64,000 nucleotides of DNA from Roseivivax sp. THAF197b. GTDB lineage: Bacteria; Pseudomonadota; Alphaproteobacteria; Rhodobacterales; Rhodobacteraceae. The notes beneath the pieces are model-generated. The model saw only the letters and a program-made list of their open reading frames with translations, was not told the DNA's origin and ran no database searches. The stretch is taken from positions 2,531,501 to 2,595,500 of the forward strand of contig NZ_CP045318.1 of assembly GCF_009363255.1 (NCBI RefSeq), read 5' to 3'. A program made the position numbers and the translations under genes. Below are positions 34,425 to 42,899 of the stretch, one piece after another. How positions within the stretch are numbered: position 1 is the stretch's first letter; each line of letters begins with the position of its first letter.

Positions 34425-37073
34425 TCAGAAGTTCAGCGAGATATCGCGATGCTCCGCGTTGCAGGACGCAATGAATAGCGCCTGTTCCTTCGGCAGGCGC
34501 GGCTGCTGACGCAGACCGATCGTGCCCTGGATCGCCTGATCGTAGGCCTCCAGTTCCGGCAGAAGCTCGTTCTGCGCGCGACTGCGCCAGGCAAGCTCCG
34601 CCGCGATCATCTCCTGCGCCTCGGCGATGTATTCCAACGCGCGTTCGGCATTCGGCGTCCGGGCATCGATCTCCCGGCGAGCATCCGACAGCAGGCCGCG
34701 GATATCGTTGCCGCCGGCCACATCGCCGACCATCCGCTCCACGTCCTTGAAGCGCGTATCGGCTGTTTCGCCATCCATGCCCCGTGCGTCCTGCGCCAGC
34801 GCTTCGACCGGCGCTTCGAGAGCGGCCAGCGCCTCGACCGACGTGTCCGAGATCATCTCGCGCAGCTCCATCACCGGCTCGTAGGCCTGGTCCACGGTGC
34901 GACGGTACTGCGTCCGGGCGCGCCGGTCGGCGGACGTGATCTCGCCGTAGGCTGCCTCCGCCGCGTCCCAGCTTTCGGGCACTTGGCTGAGCAGGTTCTC
35001 GCGCTCCGCCTCCAGCTCGTCGACGCGCGCCTGCAGCCGCTCGGTCTCCCCGAAGCCGCGGCTGACCTGCGTGCGCAGCTCCTCCAGCGTGTCCTCGATC
35101 CGGCGTGCCTCTGCCTCGAGCTGACGCACGACGGTGTGCACCGGACGGTAATCGACCGCCTGCTCGGCCAGTTCGACCTTCAGGCGCTCGATCTCGGCCA
35201 TGAGCGTGAAGGCTTCGCGCGCGTTTTCGAGACCGTCATTGAAGTCCTCGCGGGGATCGCGCGGCAGATAGGAGATATCCACGCTTTCCATGCGGTCGAT
35301 GGACCCGCGGATCCGGTCGCCCTCGGTCTCGAAGGTCTCGGCCACGTAGTTCTCGACGCAATATTGCAGGGCGGGGTTGATCGGCGGCGGTGCCGTCTCT
35401 GCCGTGAGCGACGAGCGCATGGGCAGATAGTTCACCAAGGGCGGATAGCTCGCCACGATCAGGAGCGAAAAGAGTTGCAGACCGATGAAGGGCAGCACGC
35501 CGATATAGATCTGGATCGTCTTCACCGCAGAGGATGCCACGCCGCGCAGATAGAACAGCGCAAAGCCGAACGGTGGCGTGAGGAACGAGGTCTGGATGTT
35601 CAGACCGATCATCACGCCGAGCCAGACGGCGGTCACGTTCGCCTCGGGGTCGGCCAGAAGGATCGGCGCCACGATCGGCACCACGACGACCGCGATCTCG
35701 ATGAAGTCGAGGAAGAAGCCCAGAACGAAGATCACCACCATGACAATGAAGAACTTCGTCCAGAACCCGCCCGGCAGACCTTCGAGGAAGTGCTTCACGA
35801 GCTCTTCGCCGCCGAAAGCGCGGAAGGCCGCGGTCAGCATGGCCGCACCCAGAAGGATGATGAAGACGAGCGAGGTGGTCTTCGCCGTCTCGACCATCAC
35901 GCCGGTCAGGGCATCTTCGGTCACGTAGGCGCGGTAGCCGCTCCACAGGATGCCGATGATGGTGACGGCAGAACCGAAGATCGCGAGGTTGACGCCAAAG
36001 GCATCCTCGTCGCTTTGGATGTTCTGCACGTTGGTGTCGTAATTGGCCAGAACGTAGGCAATGACCGCAAGACCGCCCAGCGTCAGGATCGCCGGGACGA
36101 ATTGCAGCCGTCCGCCGGGATGCAATCGGTAGCCTGCCATGACAAGCGCCCCGATGGCCCCGATGGCGCCCGCCTGGTTCACCGTGGCAATGCCCCCGAT
36201 GATGGAGCCCAGAACCATTACGATCAGCGCAAGCGGCGGCACCATGGCCAGCAGCACGCGGCCGAGGAATTCCAGATCGTAGCCGTCATCATACGGCACG
36301 GCCGGCGCAAGCTTGGGCCGGATCAGCGCCACGGTCAGGATGAACAGGATATAGAGGCCCACGAGGACGAGGCCCGGCACCATCGCGCCGAGGAACATGT
36401 CACCCGCAGAGGTCGACACGACCGCGTATTCGGACGGCATCACCAGCTCGCCCGTGACCTCCTTGTAGAGATCCTGACGCGCCTGCCCCGCCTGATCGAC
36501 CGCCGAAGACAGCTGGTCCGCGAGGATGATGAGCACGATCGAGGGCGGGATGATCTGCCCCAGCGTGCCCGAAGAGGCGATGATGCCCGTCGATAGCGGA
36601 TTGGCATAGCCGTTGCGCATCATCGCGGGCAGCGAGATGAGACCCATCGCGACCACGGTCGCGCCCACGATGCCGGTGGTCGCGGCCAAAAGCGCGCCCA
36701 CAACGACGACCGAGATGCCAAGACCGCCCGGCACCGGCCCGAAGAGCTGCGCCATGGTGACCAGAAGGTCCTCGGCGATCTTCGAGCGCTGCAGCATGAT
36801 GCCCATGAAGATGAACAGCGGAATGGCGATCAGCGTGTCTCGTTCGGGTTCCCAATAGACCCCTCGGAGGTTGGTCACCCCCGCACTCAGCCATTGCGAC
36901 GGGCCGCCCGACTCGAAATAGGCGTCCGTATCGCCGGTGAAGAGGTACCCTGCACCCGCGGCAAGCAGGATGGCGATGATGGCGGATCCCGGCAGGGCGA
37001 AGGCTACGGGATAGCCCGAGCCCAGCGCGTAAGCCATGATCACGACGAGAAGAAGAAGGAAAAAGAGCTCCAT
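34425..37073 (-). CDS. dctM: TRAP transporter large permease (DctM-like) with long C-terminal coiled-coil domain
   Basis: This 882-residue protein begins with a DctM-type permease of many hydrophobic segments (LFFLLLLVVIMAYALGSGYP; IPLFIFMGIMLQRSKIAEDL; GLISLPAMMRNGYANPLSTG). A usual DctM has about 430 residues. Here there is an extra membrane region (residues about 285-395) inside the permease and, after about residue 550, a hydrophilic tail of some 330 residues rich in coiled coil (LEAEARRIEDTLEELRTQVS; LQARVDELEAERENLLSQV). It forms the ion-coupled uptake channel with DctQ and DctP. The tail's role is unknown. Confidence 0.9.
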   Translation of the reverse strand: MELFFLLLLVVIMAYALGSGYPVAFALPGSAIIAILLAAGAGYLFTGDTDAYFESGGPSQWLSAGVTNLRGVYWEPERDTLIAIPLFIFMGIMLQRSKIAEDLLVTMAQLFGPVPGGLGISVVVVGALLAATTGIVGATVVAMGLISLPAMMRNGYANPLSTGIIASSGTLGQIIPPSIVLIILADQLSSAVDQAGQARQDLYKEVTGELVMPSEYAVVSTSAGDMFLGAMVPGLVLVGLYILFILTVALIRPKLAPAVPYDDGYDLEFLGRVLLAMVPPLALIVMVLGSIIGGIATVNQAGAIGAIGALVMAGYRLHPGGRLQFVPAILTLGGLAVIAYVLANYDTNVQNIQSDEDAFGVNLAIFGSAVTIIGILWSGYRAYVTEDALTGVMVETAKTTSLVFIILLGAAMLTAAFRAFGGEELVKHFLEGLPGGFWTKFFIVMVVIFVLGFFLDFIEIAVVVVPIVAPILLADPEANVTAVWLGVMIGLNIQTSFLTPPFGFALFYLRGVASSAVKTIQIYIGVLPFIGLQLFSLLIVASYPPLVNYLPMRSSLTAETAPPPINPALQYCVENYVAETFETEGDRIRGSIDRMESVDISYLPRDPREDFNDGLENAREAFTLMAEIERLKVELAEQAVDYRPVHTVVRQLEAEARRIEDTLEELRTQVSRGFGETERLQARVDELEAERENLLSQVPESWDAAEAAYGEITSADRRARTQYRRTVDQAYEPVMELREMISDTSVEALAALEAPVEALAQDARGMDGETADTRFKDVERMVGDVAGGNDIRGLLSDARREIDARTPNAERALEYIAEAQEMIAAELAWRSRAQNELLPELEAYDQAIQGTIGLRQQPRLPKEQALFIASCNAEHRDISLNF

Positions 37074-37091
37074 GAGATGCGGGCCTTTTCT

Positions 37092-38066
37092 TTACATCAT
37101 TTCGGCGTGCGTCTCGCGCGCGCCCGGTTCATCGCGCGTATCGGCGACGGATTCGAAGAATTGGGCGACGAACTGCACCATCATCGTGACAGCGAAGACG
37201 CCAAGGAACCCGGCCATGAAGTACTTCACGTACATGCCGAAGCCCGATTGGGTCACCTCGAAGACCAGGATCGGCCCGACGATGACGCTCGATGACGATT
37301 GAAAGCCCAGGATCAGGATGGTCCAGCACAGCCCCATGCCCAGAAGGATCGCCCCCACCGCATTGACGCGGCCCTTCGACTGGCGGCGCATGCTGGCATA
37401 GAACAAATCGACCCGGACATGGCCGTCTTCCAGCAGCGTGTAGGCCGAGGCGAAAAGGAACAGCGCGCCGTACCAGAAGCGCACAAGGTCGGCCATGAAG
37501 GCCTGCTCATAGGAGAAGACGAAGCGGCTGAAGACGATCAGCAGCTCCGCCACCACGACGAGAAGCGCCAGCCAGATGAAGCCCAGCGTGCGCGTCACGG
37601 TGGCCAGCAGGATACCCAGAACCACGAGCGGTGTGTGAAAATAGAGCCCGCGGAACTGCGCCCTGCCCAGATTGCCCGCGAGGTCATCTCCCACAAGGCT
37701 CGCAAGCTGTCCGTTGACCCGCAGGAACGACACGATCGCATCGCCGAGCCCCACGAGAAGGACGACCCAGAAGGCCGCGCGGATGAGGAACGTGTTGATC
37801 GCGGTCACCCGCGCCGCATCTTCCCGCAGCGTCGTGTCCGGGGAGCGCAGGACGCTCATCACCGCAAGACCGATGGCCGCGACATAGATCAAGGCCTGGA
37901 GGACCGCGCCGAAACCGCCGCCTTCGCCGCTGAACAGCGTGGTGGCCCCCGGCATGTCGAACCAGAATTTCAGAATGGCGTTGAGGATGAAAGCCGTCAT
38001 GCTGGACAGCATGATCCATCCGAAAATGCGCACGACCGGCGCTGGAGACGCGTACGTTTCGGTCAT
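37092..38066 (-). CDS. dctQ: TRAP transporter small permease (DctQ-like), enlarged
   Basis: This 324-residue membrane protein lies between the binding protein and large permease genes. The C-terminal half has the four-helix DctQ pattern (AELLIVFSRFVFSYEQAFMA; HVRVDLFYASMRRQSKGRVN). The N-terminal half adds further hydrophobic segments (MLSSMTAFILNAILKFWF; LQALIYVAAIGLAVMSVL), so it is about twice the usual 160-200 residues. Large DctQ forms are known beside large DctM forms. It starts 110 bases after dctP. Confidence 0.88.
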   Translation of the reverse strand: MTETYASPAPVVRIFGWIMLSSMTAFILNAILKFWFDMPGATTLFSGEGGGFGAVLQALIYVAAIGLAVMSVLRSPDTTLREDAARVTAINTFLIRAAFWVVLLVGLGDAIVSFLRVNGQLASLVGDDLAGNLGRAQFRGLYFHTPLVVLGILLATVTRTLGFIWLALLVVVAELLIVFSRFVFSYEQAFMADLVRFWYGALFLFASAYTLLEDGHVRVDLFYASMRRQSKGRVNAVGAILLGMGLCWTILILGFQSSSSVIVGPILVFEVTQSGFGMYVKYFMAGFLGVFAVTMMVQFVAQFFESVADTRDEPGARETHAEMM

Positions 38067-38109
38067 CCGAGACCCCCCTTGGATTATCCGCTGGACCCTT
38101 TAAGTGGGC

Positions 38110-38134
38110 CGAGCCGGATGTTCAATCCGGCTCG
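38110..38134 (-). other. Stem-loop between dctP and dctQ
   Basis: CGAGCCGGAT and ATCCGGCTCG form a perfect 10-bp stem around a 5-base loop. No T-run follows on the minus strand. Such intercistronic hairpins often protect the 3' end of a binding-protein mRNA, allowing more DctP than DctQM; that role is inferred. Confidence 0.6.
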
Positions 38135-38176
38135 ACCATGGCCGACTCCCCTGTCGGCAATCCATCAGCGCTCAGG

Positions 38177-39259
38177 TCAGATGCGCAGGAAGCGGTTCCG
38201 CTTCGCGACGTAAGGCGCGTCGGAATAGTTCGACCAAACACCCACGTTGTTGCGGACCTCTAGGAAGCTGTCGATGATCTCGGCGGCCAGCGCGGAGTGA
38301 TCACGGGTCTCTTCGATCACCTCGTTGGCGGCTTCCCCGAAGACTTCGTAGACGTCGTCGTTGAATTCACGCAGCTCGACACCGTACTCGTTCACCAGGC
38401 GGTTCAGATAGATACCGTTCTGGTAGTTGGTTTCGGCAGGCTGACGCGCATTCTCTTCGGCACAGCAGATGGTGATGATCCGCTTGTGGTTGTCCGAAAG
38501 CTGCGACCAGAAATCGGCGTTCATGCCGAGGCTGACCTGCGATGCGGGCTCGTGCATACCCGGCCAGTAATAGTACTGCGCCGCCTCATAGAGCTTGAGG
38601 AAGAAGTCGTTCCACGGGCCCACCCATTCGGTCGCGTCGATCGCGCCCGAGACGAGGTTTTCGTAAATCTGACCACCCGGAAGCGACACGGGCGATGCGC
38701 CGACCTTGGCCATGACGTCGCCGCCGAGGCCCGGAATACGCATCTTGAGGCCGCGCAGATCCTCGGGCGAATTGATCTCCTTGTTGAACCAGCCGCCCAT
38801 CTGCAGGCCGGTATTGCCGCAGGGAATGCCCTTGATGCCGAACTCTGCACCGATCTTGTCGAGCAGGTCCTGACCGCCGCCGAACTTCATCCAGGCGTCG
38901 ATCTCGGTATAAGTCAGGCCGAACGGCACGGCGGTGAACGGCGCCCAGCCGGGGTGCTTGCCCTTCCAGTAATAGTCGGTGCCGATATAGGCCTGTGCGT
39001 TACCGGACGCGACTTCGTCGAAGCTGTCGAACGCGCCCACGCGCTCGCCCGCGGCGAAGTACTGAACGGCGATCTCGCCCTCGGTGGCCTCTTCGATGCG
39101 CGCGGCAACGCGCTGCGCCGAGGTGCCGAGGCCGGGGAAGTCACGACCCCAGGTCGAGACGATGACCATGTCGATGCGGTCCTGCGCAACAGCCGGAGCG
39201 GCCAGCGCGGATGCTGCGGCGCCGGTCGTGGCGACTTTCAGAAACTTACGTCTTTCCAT
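38177..39259 (-). CDS. dctP: TRAP transporter substrate-binding protein (DctP/TakP-like)
   Basis: This 360-residue periplasmic protein begins MERRKFLKVATTGAAASALA, an RR-type (Tat-like) signal ending PAVAQD. It has GLKMRIPGLGGDVMAKVGAS and PGGQIYENLVSGAIDATEWV, the DctP blocks with the conserved Arg for a carboxylate. WVGPWNDFFL and YYYWPGMHEP resemble TakP, the 2-oxoacid-binding protein of Rhodobacter sphaeroides, so a 2-oxo or related organic acid is the likeliest substrate. It is first in a dctP-dctQ-dctM operon. Confidence 0.92.
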   Translation of the reverse strand: MERRKFLKVATTGAAASALAAPAVAQDRIDMVIVSTWGRDFPGLGTSAQRVAARIEEATEGEIAVQYFAAGERVGAFDSFDEVASGNAQAYIGTDYYWKGKHPGWAPFTAVPFGLTYTEIDAWMKFGGGQDLLDKIGAEFGIKGIPCGNTGLQMGGWFNKEINSPEDLRGLKMRIPGLGGDVMAKVGASPVSLPGGQIYENLVSGAIDATEWVGPWNDFFLKLYEAAQYYYWPGMHEPASQVSLGMNADFWSQLSDNHKRIITICCAEENARQPAETNYQNGIYLNRLVNEYGVELREFNDDVYEVFGEAANEVIEETRDHSALAAEIIDSFLEVRNNVGVWSNYSDAPYVAKRNRFLRI

Positions 39260-39671
39260 TATTCATTGTCCTCCTTGTTGTTCGCACCCAGTCGGGCTGG
39301 AGTGCAACGTAGATGGCTGTCGACCGGTGACCAGTTTCAACATGGCGGGTCGGCCAATTGGGGGGCCTCCGGTGCCGCGACAATCCTCCATCGCGCGCCT
39401 TACCAAGCGCAGCCGTTACGCCGCGTGAAGCTTGCAGGTCTGAAAACCAAGCGCAATCAGCTATTGTGGGTATTTTGTGCTTAAAGATTACGCAGATCGC
39501 GTCAGATATTATGCATTTTCAGCCATTGCTCGGCGCGTGCGCCGCGGCCGCCCAAGACCGGTCTCCGAGGCGCGCGGCACGCTTCGCCGTGGACAGCGCG
39601 TAGCGCCCTTCTAAGGTTGGCAGACAAGGAGTGCCGTTCGACGGCGGCGCCGGGCAGCGAAAGGACAGACC
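39260..39671. other. Divergent intergenic region, dctP / amidase
   Basis: About 410 bases separate dctP (minus) from the amidase (plus). The only clear signal is the dctP ribosome binding site (AGGAGG, about 39270-39275). No operator or RNA was recognised; both promoters must lie here. Confidence 0.5.
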
Positions 39672-40958
39672 ATGACATCACCGGATCGGGACGCCCCCGG
39701 CGCGCAGGACATCGCGCGCGGTATTGCAGCCGGGCAAACGGATGCCTCGCGCGAACTGGAGGCCTGCCTTGACCGGATCGACGCGCGGGAGGACGCCATC
39801 GGCGCCTGGGTCGCCATCGACCGCGAGGGCGCACGCGCCGCGGCCCGCGCCCTCGATCAGCGCGGGCGGACAGGCCCGCTTCACGGCATCCCCATGGCCG
39901 TAAAGGATATTTTCGCGGCCAAAGACCTGCCCTGGCGCTGCGGCTCCCCGATCTGGAAGGACCGCGTGGCGGGGTTCGATGCGGGCTCCGTCGCCCTTGC
40001 GCGGGCTGCGGGTGCGGTCATCCTGGGCAAGACGGAAACCACGGAATTTGCCAGCTACACCCCGGCCCGGACCCTCAACCCGCATGACCCCACGCGCACG
40101 CCCGGCGGCTCCTCGTCGGGATCGGCGGCGGCGGTGGCAGCGGGCATGGTGCCCCTGGCGTTCGGGACGCAGACCTCGGGCTCGATCATCCGGCCCGCCT
40201 CCTATTGCGGGATCGTGGGGTTCAAGCCGTCCTTCGACCTCATCGAGCCGGGCGGCGTGGCACCCCTTGCGCGCAGTCTCGACACGATCGGGCTTTTCGC
40301 GCGCAGCGTCGAGGATGTGGCGCTCGGTGCAAGCGCGCTTGCGGGCTGCGATCTGACCCTCGATACACCGAAGACATCGGCGGAGCTGACGGCCTACCGC
40401 TCCGCCGCCTGGGCGGAGGCGGAGCCTGACCTCGTGACCGCGTGGGAGGCGTTCGAGACGGAGGTCAGTCGGCAGGCAGCCCCCTTCCCGCCCGAGATCG
40501 AGGCCGACCTGGCCAATGCAGCCGCGCTCCATGCCCGGATCATGGCCGCACAAGCCTCGGAAGCCTTGGCCTTCGAATACGCCACGGCGCCAGAGCTTTT
40601 GTCGGATGCCCTGCGCGATCAGTTGGAGGAAGGCCGCGCGATCAGCGTCGAGCAGCGCCACGCCGATTGGGTCGCAATGCGCAGGTTACGCCACATGGTC
40701 GATGCCGCCCTGCCGGAGGATGCGATCTTCCTGACCCCCGCGGCAACCGGCCCGGCCCCGGCACTCGAGGCGGGCACCGGCTCGCCCGCGTTCAACCGCA
40801 TCTGGACCCTTCTGGGCCTGCCCTGCTGCACCGTGCCGATCCTGAAAGCGCAGGATGGCATGCCCATCGGCGTGCAGATCGTGGGCGCCACCGGCAATGA
40901 CCGGGGCGTGTTGCGGATGGCACAAACCGTGCTGGCCCGGTATGGACGCACACACTGA
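39672..40958 (+). CDS. Amidase-signature family hydrolase
   Basis: This 428-residue protein has the full Ser-cisSer-Lys set of the amidase signature: Lys in GIPMAVKDIFAAKDL, the Gly/Ser-rich block PGGSSSGSAAAVAAG and the nucleophile region TQTSGSIIRPASYCG, followed by GFKPSF. It hydrolyses an amide bond in the cytoplasm; the substrate is not clear from sequence. It is shorter than GatA (about 490), lies outside any gatCAB operon, and is followed by a gamma-glutamyltransferase, so a catabolic role in nitrogen release is likely. ATG 39672 follows AAGGACAG. Confidence 0.85.
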   Translation: MTSPDRDAPGAQDIARGIAAGQTDASRELEACLDRIDAREDAIGAWVAIDREGARAAARALDQRGRTGPLHGIPMAVKDIFAAKDLPWRCGSPIWKDRVAGFDAGSVALARAAGAVILGKTETTEFASYTPARTLNPHDPTRTPGGSSSGSAAAVAAGMVPLAFGTQTSGSIIRPASYCGIVGFKPSFDLIEPGGVAPLARSLDTIGLFARSVEDVALGASALAGCDLTLDTPKTSAELTAYRSAAWAEAEPDLVTAWEAFETEVSRQAAPFPPEIEADLANAAALHARIMAAQASEALAFEYATAPELLSDALRDQLEEGRAISVEQRHADWVAMRRLRHMVDAALPEDAIFLTPAATGPAPALEAGTGSPAFNRIWTLLGLPCCTVPILKAQDGMPIGVQIVGATGNDRGVLRMAQTVLARYGRTH

Positions 40959-41021
40959 CGAGATGCGCGGAGCACGCGAAACCGCGCGCCGCCAAGAATA
41001 AAGCAAAAGGGATGAAACAGC

Positions 41022-42602
41022 ATGCTTCACGCAGCTATGGGATTTGAGGGCGCGGTCACGGCGCCGCACCGGGCCGCCGCACTGGCAGGCCGCGACGTGC
41101 TTCGCGACGGCGGCACCGCGATCGAGGCGATGGTCGCCGCGGCCGCCACCATTGCCGTGGTCTATCCGCACATGAACGGGATCGGCGGCGACGGGTTCTG
41201 GATCGTCAAGCGCCCCGGAGAGGCACCCCAGGGCATTTTCGCGGGCGGCCAGGCGGCGGCGCTGGCGACCCCGGACTGGTATGCGGATCAGGGCCATGAG
41301 GGCGCCATTCCAGCCCGCGGCGGGCTGGCCGCGCTGACCGTGCCCGGCACGATCGGCGGTTGGGAGGCTGCCCTCGGACTTGCAGAGACGCGCCTGCCCC
41401 TGTCGCGCCTTCTGGCACCCGCCATCGGCTACGCGCAGGACGGCATCGCGGTGACCGGCAATCAGCATCGCACCACCCGCGACAAGCTCGATGGCTTGCG
41501 CGACGTGCCAGGCTTTGCGGAGCATTTCCTGCTGGACGGAGACGTCCCGGCCCCAGGCGCGCGCCTGACGCAGACGGCACTCGGGCAGACCTTGGCGCAA
41601 TTGGCCGAGCATGGCCTGCGCTCCTACTATACCGGCCCCATTGCCGAGGCGCATGCGCGCTTTCTGGAGGCCAATGGCAGCCCGCTGCGCCTGCAGGATT
41701 TCCACGACTACGCCGCCGAAGGCGTCACGCCGCTCGAGCTGACGACCTCGCAAGGCACGATCTGGAACATGATCCCGCCGACGCAGGGCGTGTCGTCGCT
41801 GATGATCCTCGGTCTCTTTGACCGGCTGGGCGTGACCGAGGCCGAGGGCTTCGACCATATCCACGGTCTCATCGAGGCCACCAAGCAGGCCTTCATTCAG
41901 CGCAATGCCGAGCTGGGCGATCACACCCATATGGCGACGCCCGCGCAGGACTGGCTGGAAGGCACCCATCTCGACGCGCTGGCCGCCAGGATCGACCGGG
42001 CGCGCGCCCTGCCCTGGCCCTACGAGCCCAAGGCGGGCGACACGATCTGGATGGGTGCCTGCGACCGCGACGGCACCATGGTCAGCTTCATCCAGTCGGT
42101 GTTCTGGGAATTTGGCTCCGGCCTGACCTGCCCCGAGACGGGGGTCTTCTTCCAGAACCGCGGCGCGGGCTTCTCGCTCGCACCCGGCCCGAACCAGCTC
42201 GCCCCCGGCAAGCGGCCCTTCCACACGCTGAACCCAGCCATGGCCGAGCTGCCCGATGGCCGCGTGATGGCCTACGGCACGATGGGCGGCGAAGGCCAGC
42301 CGCAGACGCAATCGGCGGTCTTCACCCGTGCTGCGCAATTCGGTCAGGATCTGCAAGCGGCGGTCACGGCACCGCGCTGGCTTCTGGGCAAGACCTGGGG
42401 GGACAACACGACCACGCTGAAACTCGAAGACCGGTTCGACCCCGACCTGGTGGCGGCCCTGCGCGCGGCGGGCCACGAGGTCGAGATGATCGACGCCTAT
42501 TCCGACCTCGCAGGCCATGCGGGCGCCGTGATGCGCCATCCCTCGGGCCTTCTGGAAGCCGCATCCGATCCCCGCTCCGACGGGGCAGCGATCACCGATT
42601 GA
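41022..42602 (+). CDS. ggt: Gamma-glutamyltransferase family protein
   Basis: This 526-residue Ntn-hydrolase has the N-terminal family pattern AGRDVLRDGGTAIEAMVAAA and NGIGGDGFWIVKRPGE. The autocleavage and catalytic Thr is best placed at GDTIWMGACDRDGTMVSFIQ. The C-terminal half has NPAMAELPDGRVMAYGTMGG, the glycine pocket. No clear signal peptide is seen, so it may be cytoplasmic, unlike the classic periplasmic enzyme. It follows the amidase by 63 bases in the same direction and probably works in glutamyl or acylamide breakdown. It is the last core gene before the integrated element. Confidence 0.88.
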   Translation: MLHAAMGFEGAVTAPHRAAALAGRDVLRDGGTAIEAMVAAAATIAVVYPHMNGIGGDGFWIVKRPGEAPQGIFAGGQAAALATPDWYADQGHEGAIPARGGLAALTVPGTIGGWEAALGLAETRLPLSRLLAPAIGYAQDGIAVTGNQHRTTRDKLDGLRDVPGFAEHFLLDGDVPAPGARLTQTALGQTLAQLAEHGLRSYYTGPIAEAHARFLEANGSPLRLQDFHDYAAEGVTPLELTTSQGTIWNMIPPTQGVSSLMILGLFDRLGVTEAEGFDHIHGLIEATKQAFIQRNAELGDHTHMATPAQDWLEGTHLDALAARIDRARALPWPYEPKAGDTIWMGACDRDGTMVSFIQSVFWEFGSGLTCPETGVFFQNRGAGFSLAPGPNQLAPGKRPFHTLNPAMAELPDGRVMAYGTMGGEGQPQTQSAVFTRAAQFGQDLQAAVTAPRWLLGKTWGDNTTTLKLEDRFDPDLVAALRAAGHEVEMIDAYSDLAGHAGAVMRHPSGLLEAASDPRSDGAAITD

Positions 42603-42721
42603 GTTGCAAGGAGGGCGCCGTGCCAAGCTGCGGCGCCTTCCGGACTGGCTTGCCGACGGCCGCGCGGAACCAACGCGCAAAGTCATCGCGGACGGGATAG
42701 ACAGGTCTCGGGAAGATCAGG

Positions 42722-42733
42722 TGGTGCCCCCAC
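42722..42733 (+). repeat. attL, 12-bp copy of the tRNA-Thr 3' end
   Basis: TGGTGCCCCCAC equals bases 62656-62667, the CCA end and acceptor arm of tRNA-Thr. With one mismatch the match extends to 16 bases. It lies about 120 bases after ggt and 167 before the integrase. Confidence 0.85.
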
Positions 42734-42843
42734 GCGGCACGGACTCTTGCTCCTATCAGTCGCGTCGATTCGAGTCAAATTCAGCAATTTCAATATCTTA
42801 TAAAATTCCCACTTCACCTATGCGTGTATATAGAGGGCAGAGC

Positions 42844-42864
42844 TGGCCCCTCGATTGGCCCCTC
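42844..42864 (+). repeat. Paired TGGCCCCTC repeats at the left end
   Basis: TGGCCCCTC at 42844-42852 and 42856-42864, separated by three bases (12-bp period). The same pair with the same spacing is found at 62604-62624. These are likely arm-type sites for the integrase or its accessory protein. Confidence 0.7.
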
Positions 42865-42899
42865 TAGAAAGCCCTGTTTAGCGGTGGTATGCGCCGATC

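Noticed and set aside
39672..40958. GatA of the tRNA amidotransferase
   Set aside because: Signature is shared, but the protein is shorter and there are no gatB or gatC genes nearby.
42722..42733. A second tRNA gene at the left end
   Set aside because: Only 12-16 bases of the acceptor end are present; no cloverleaf can be formed.
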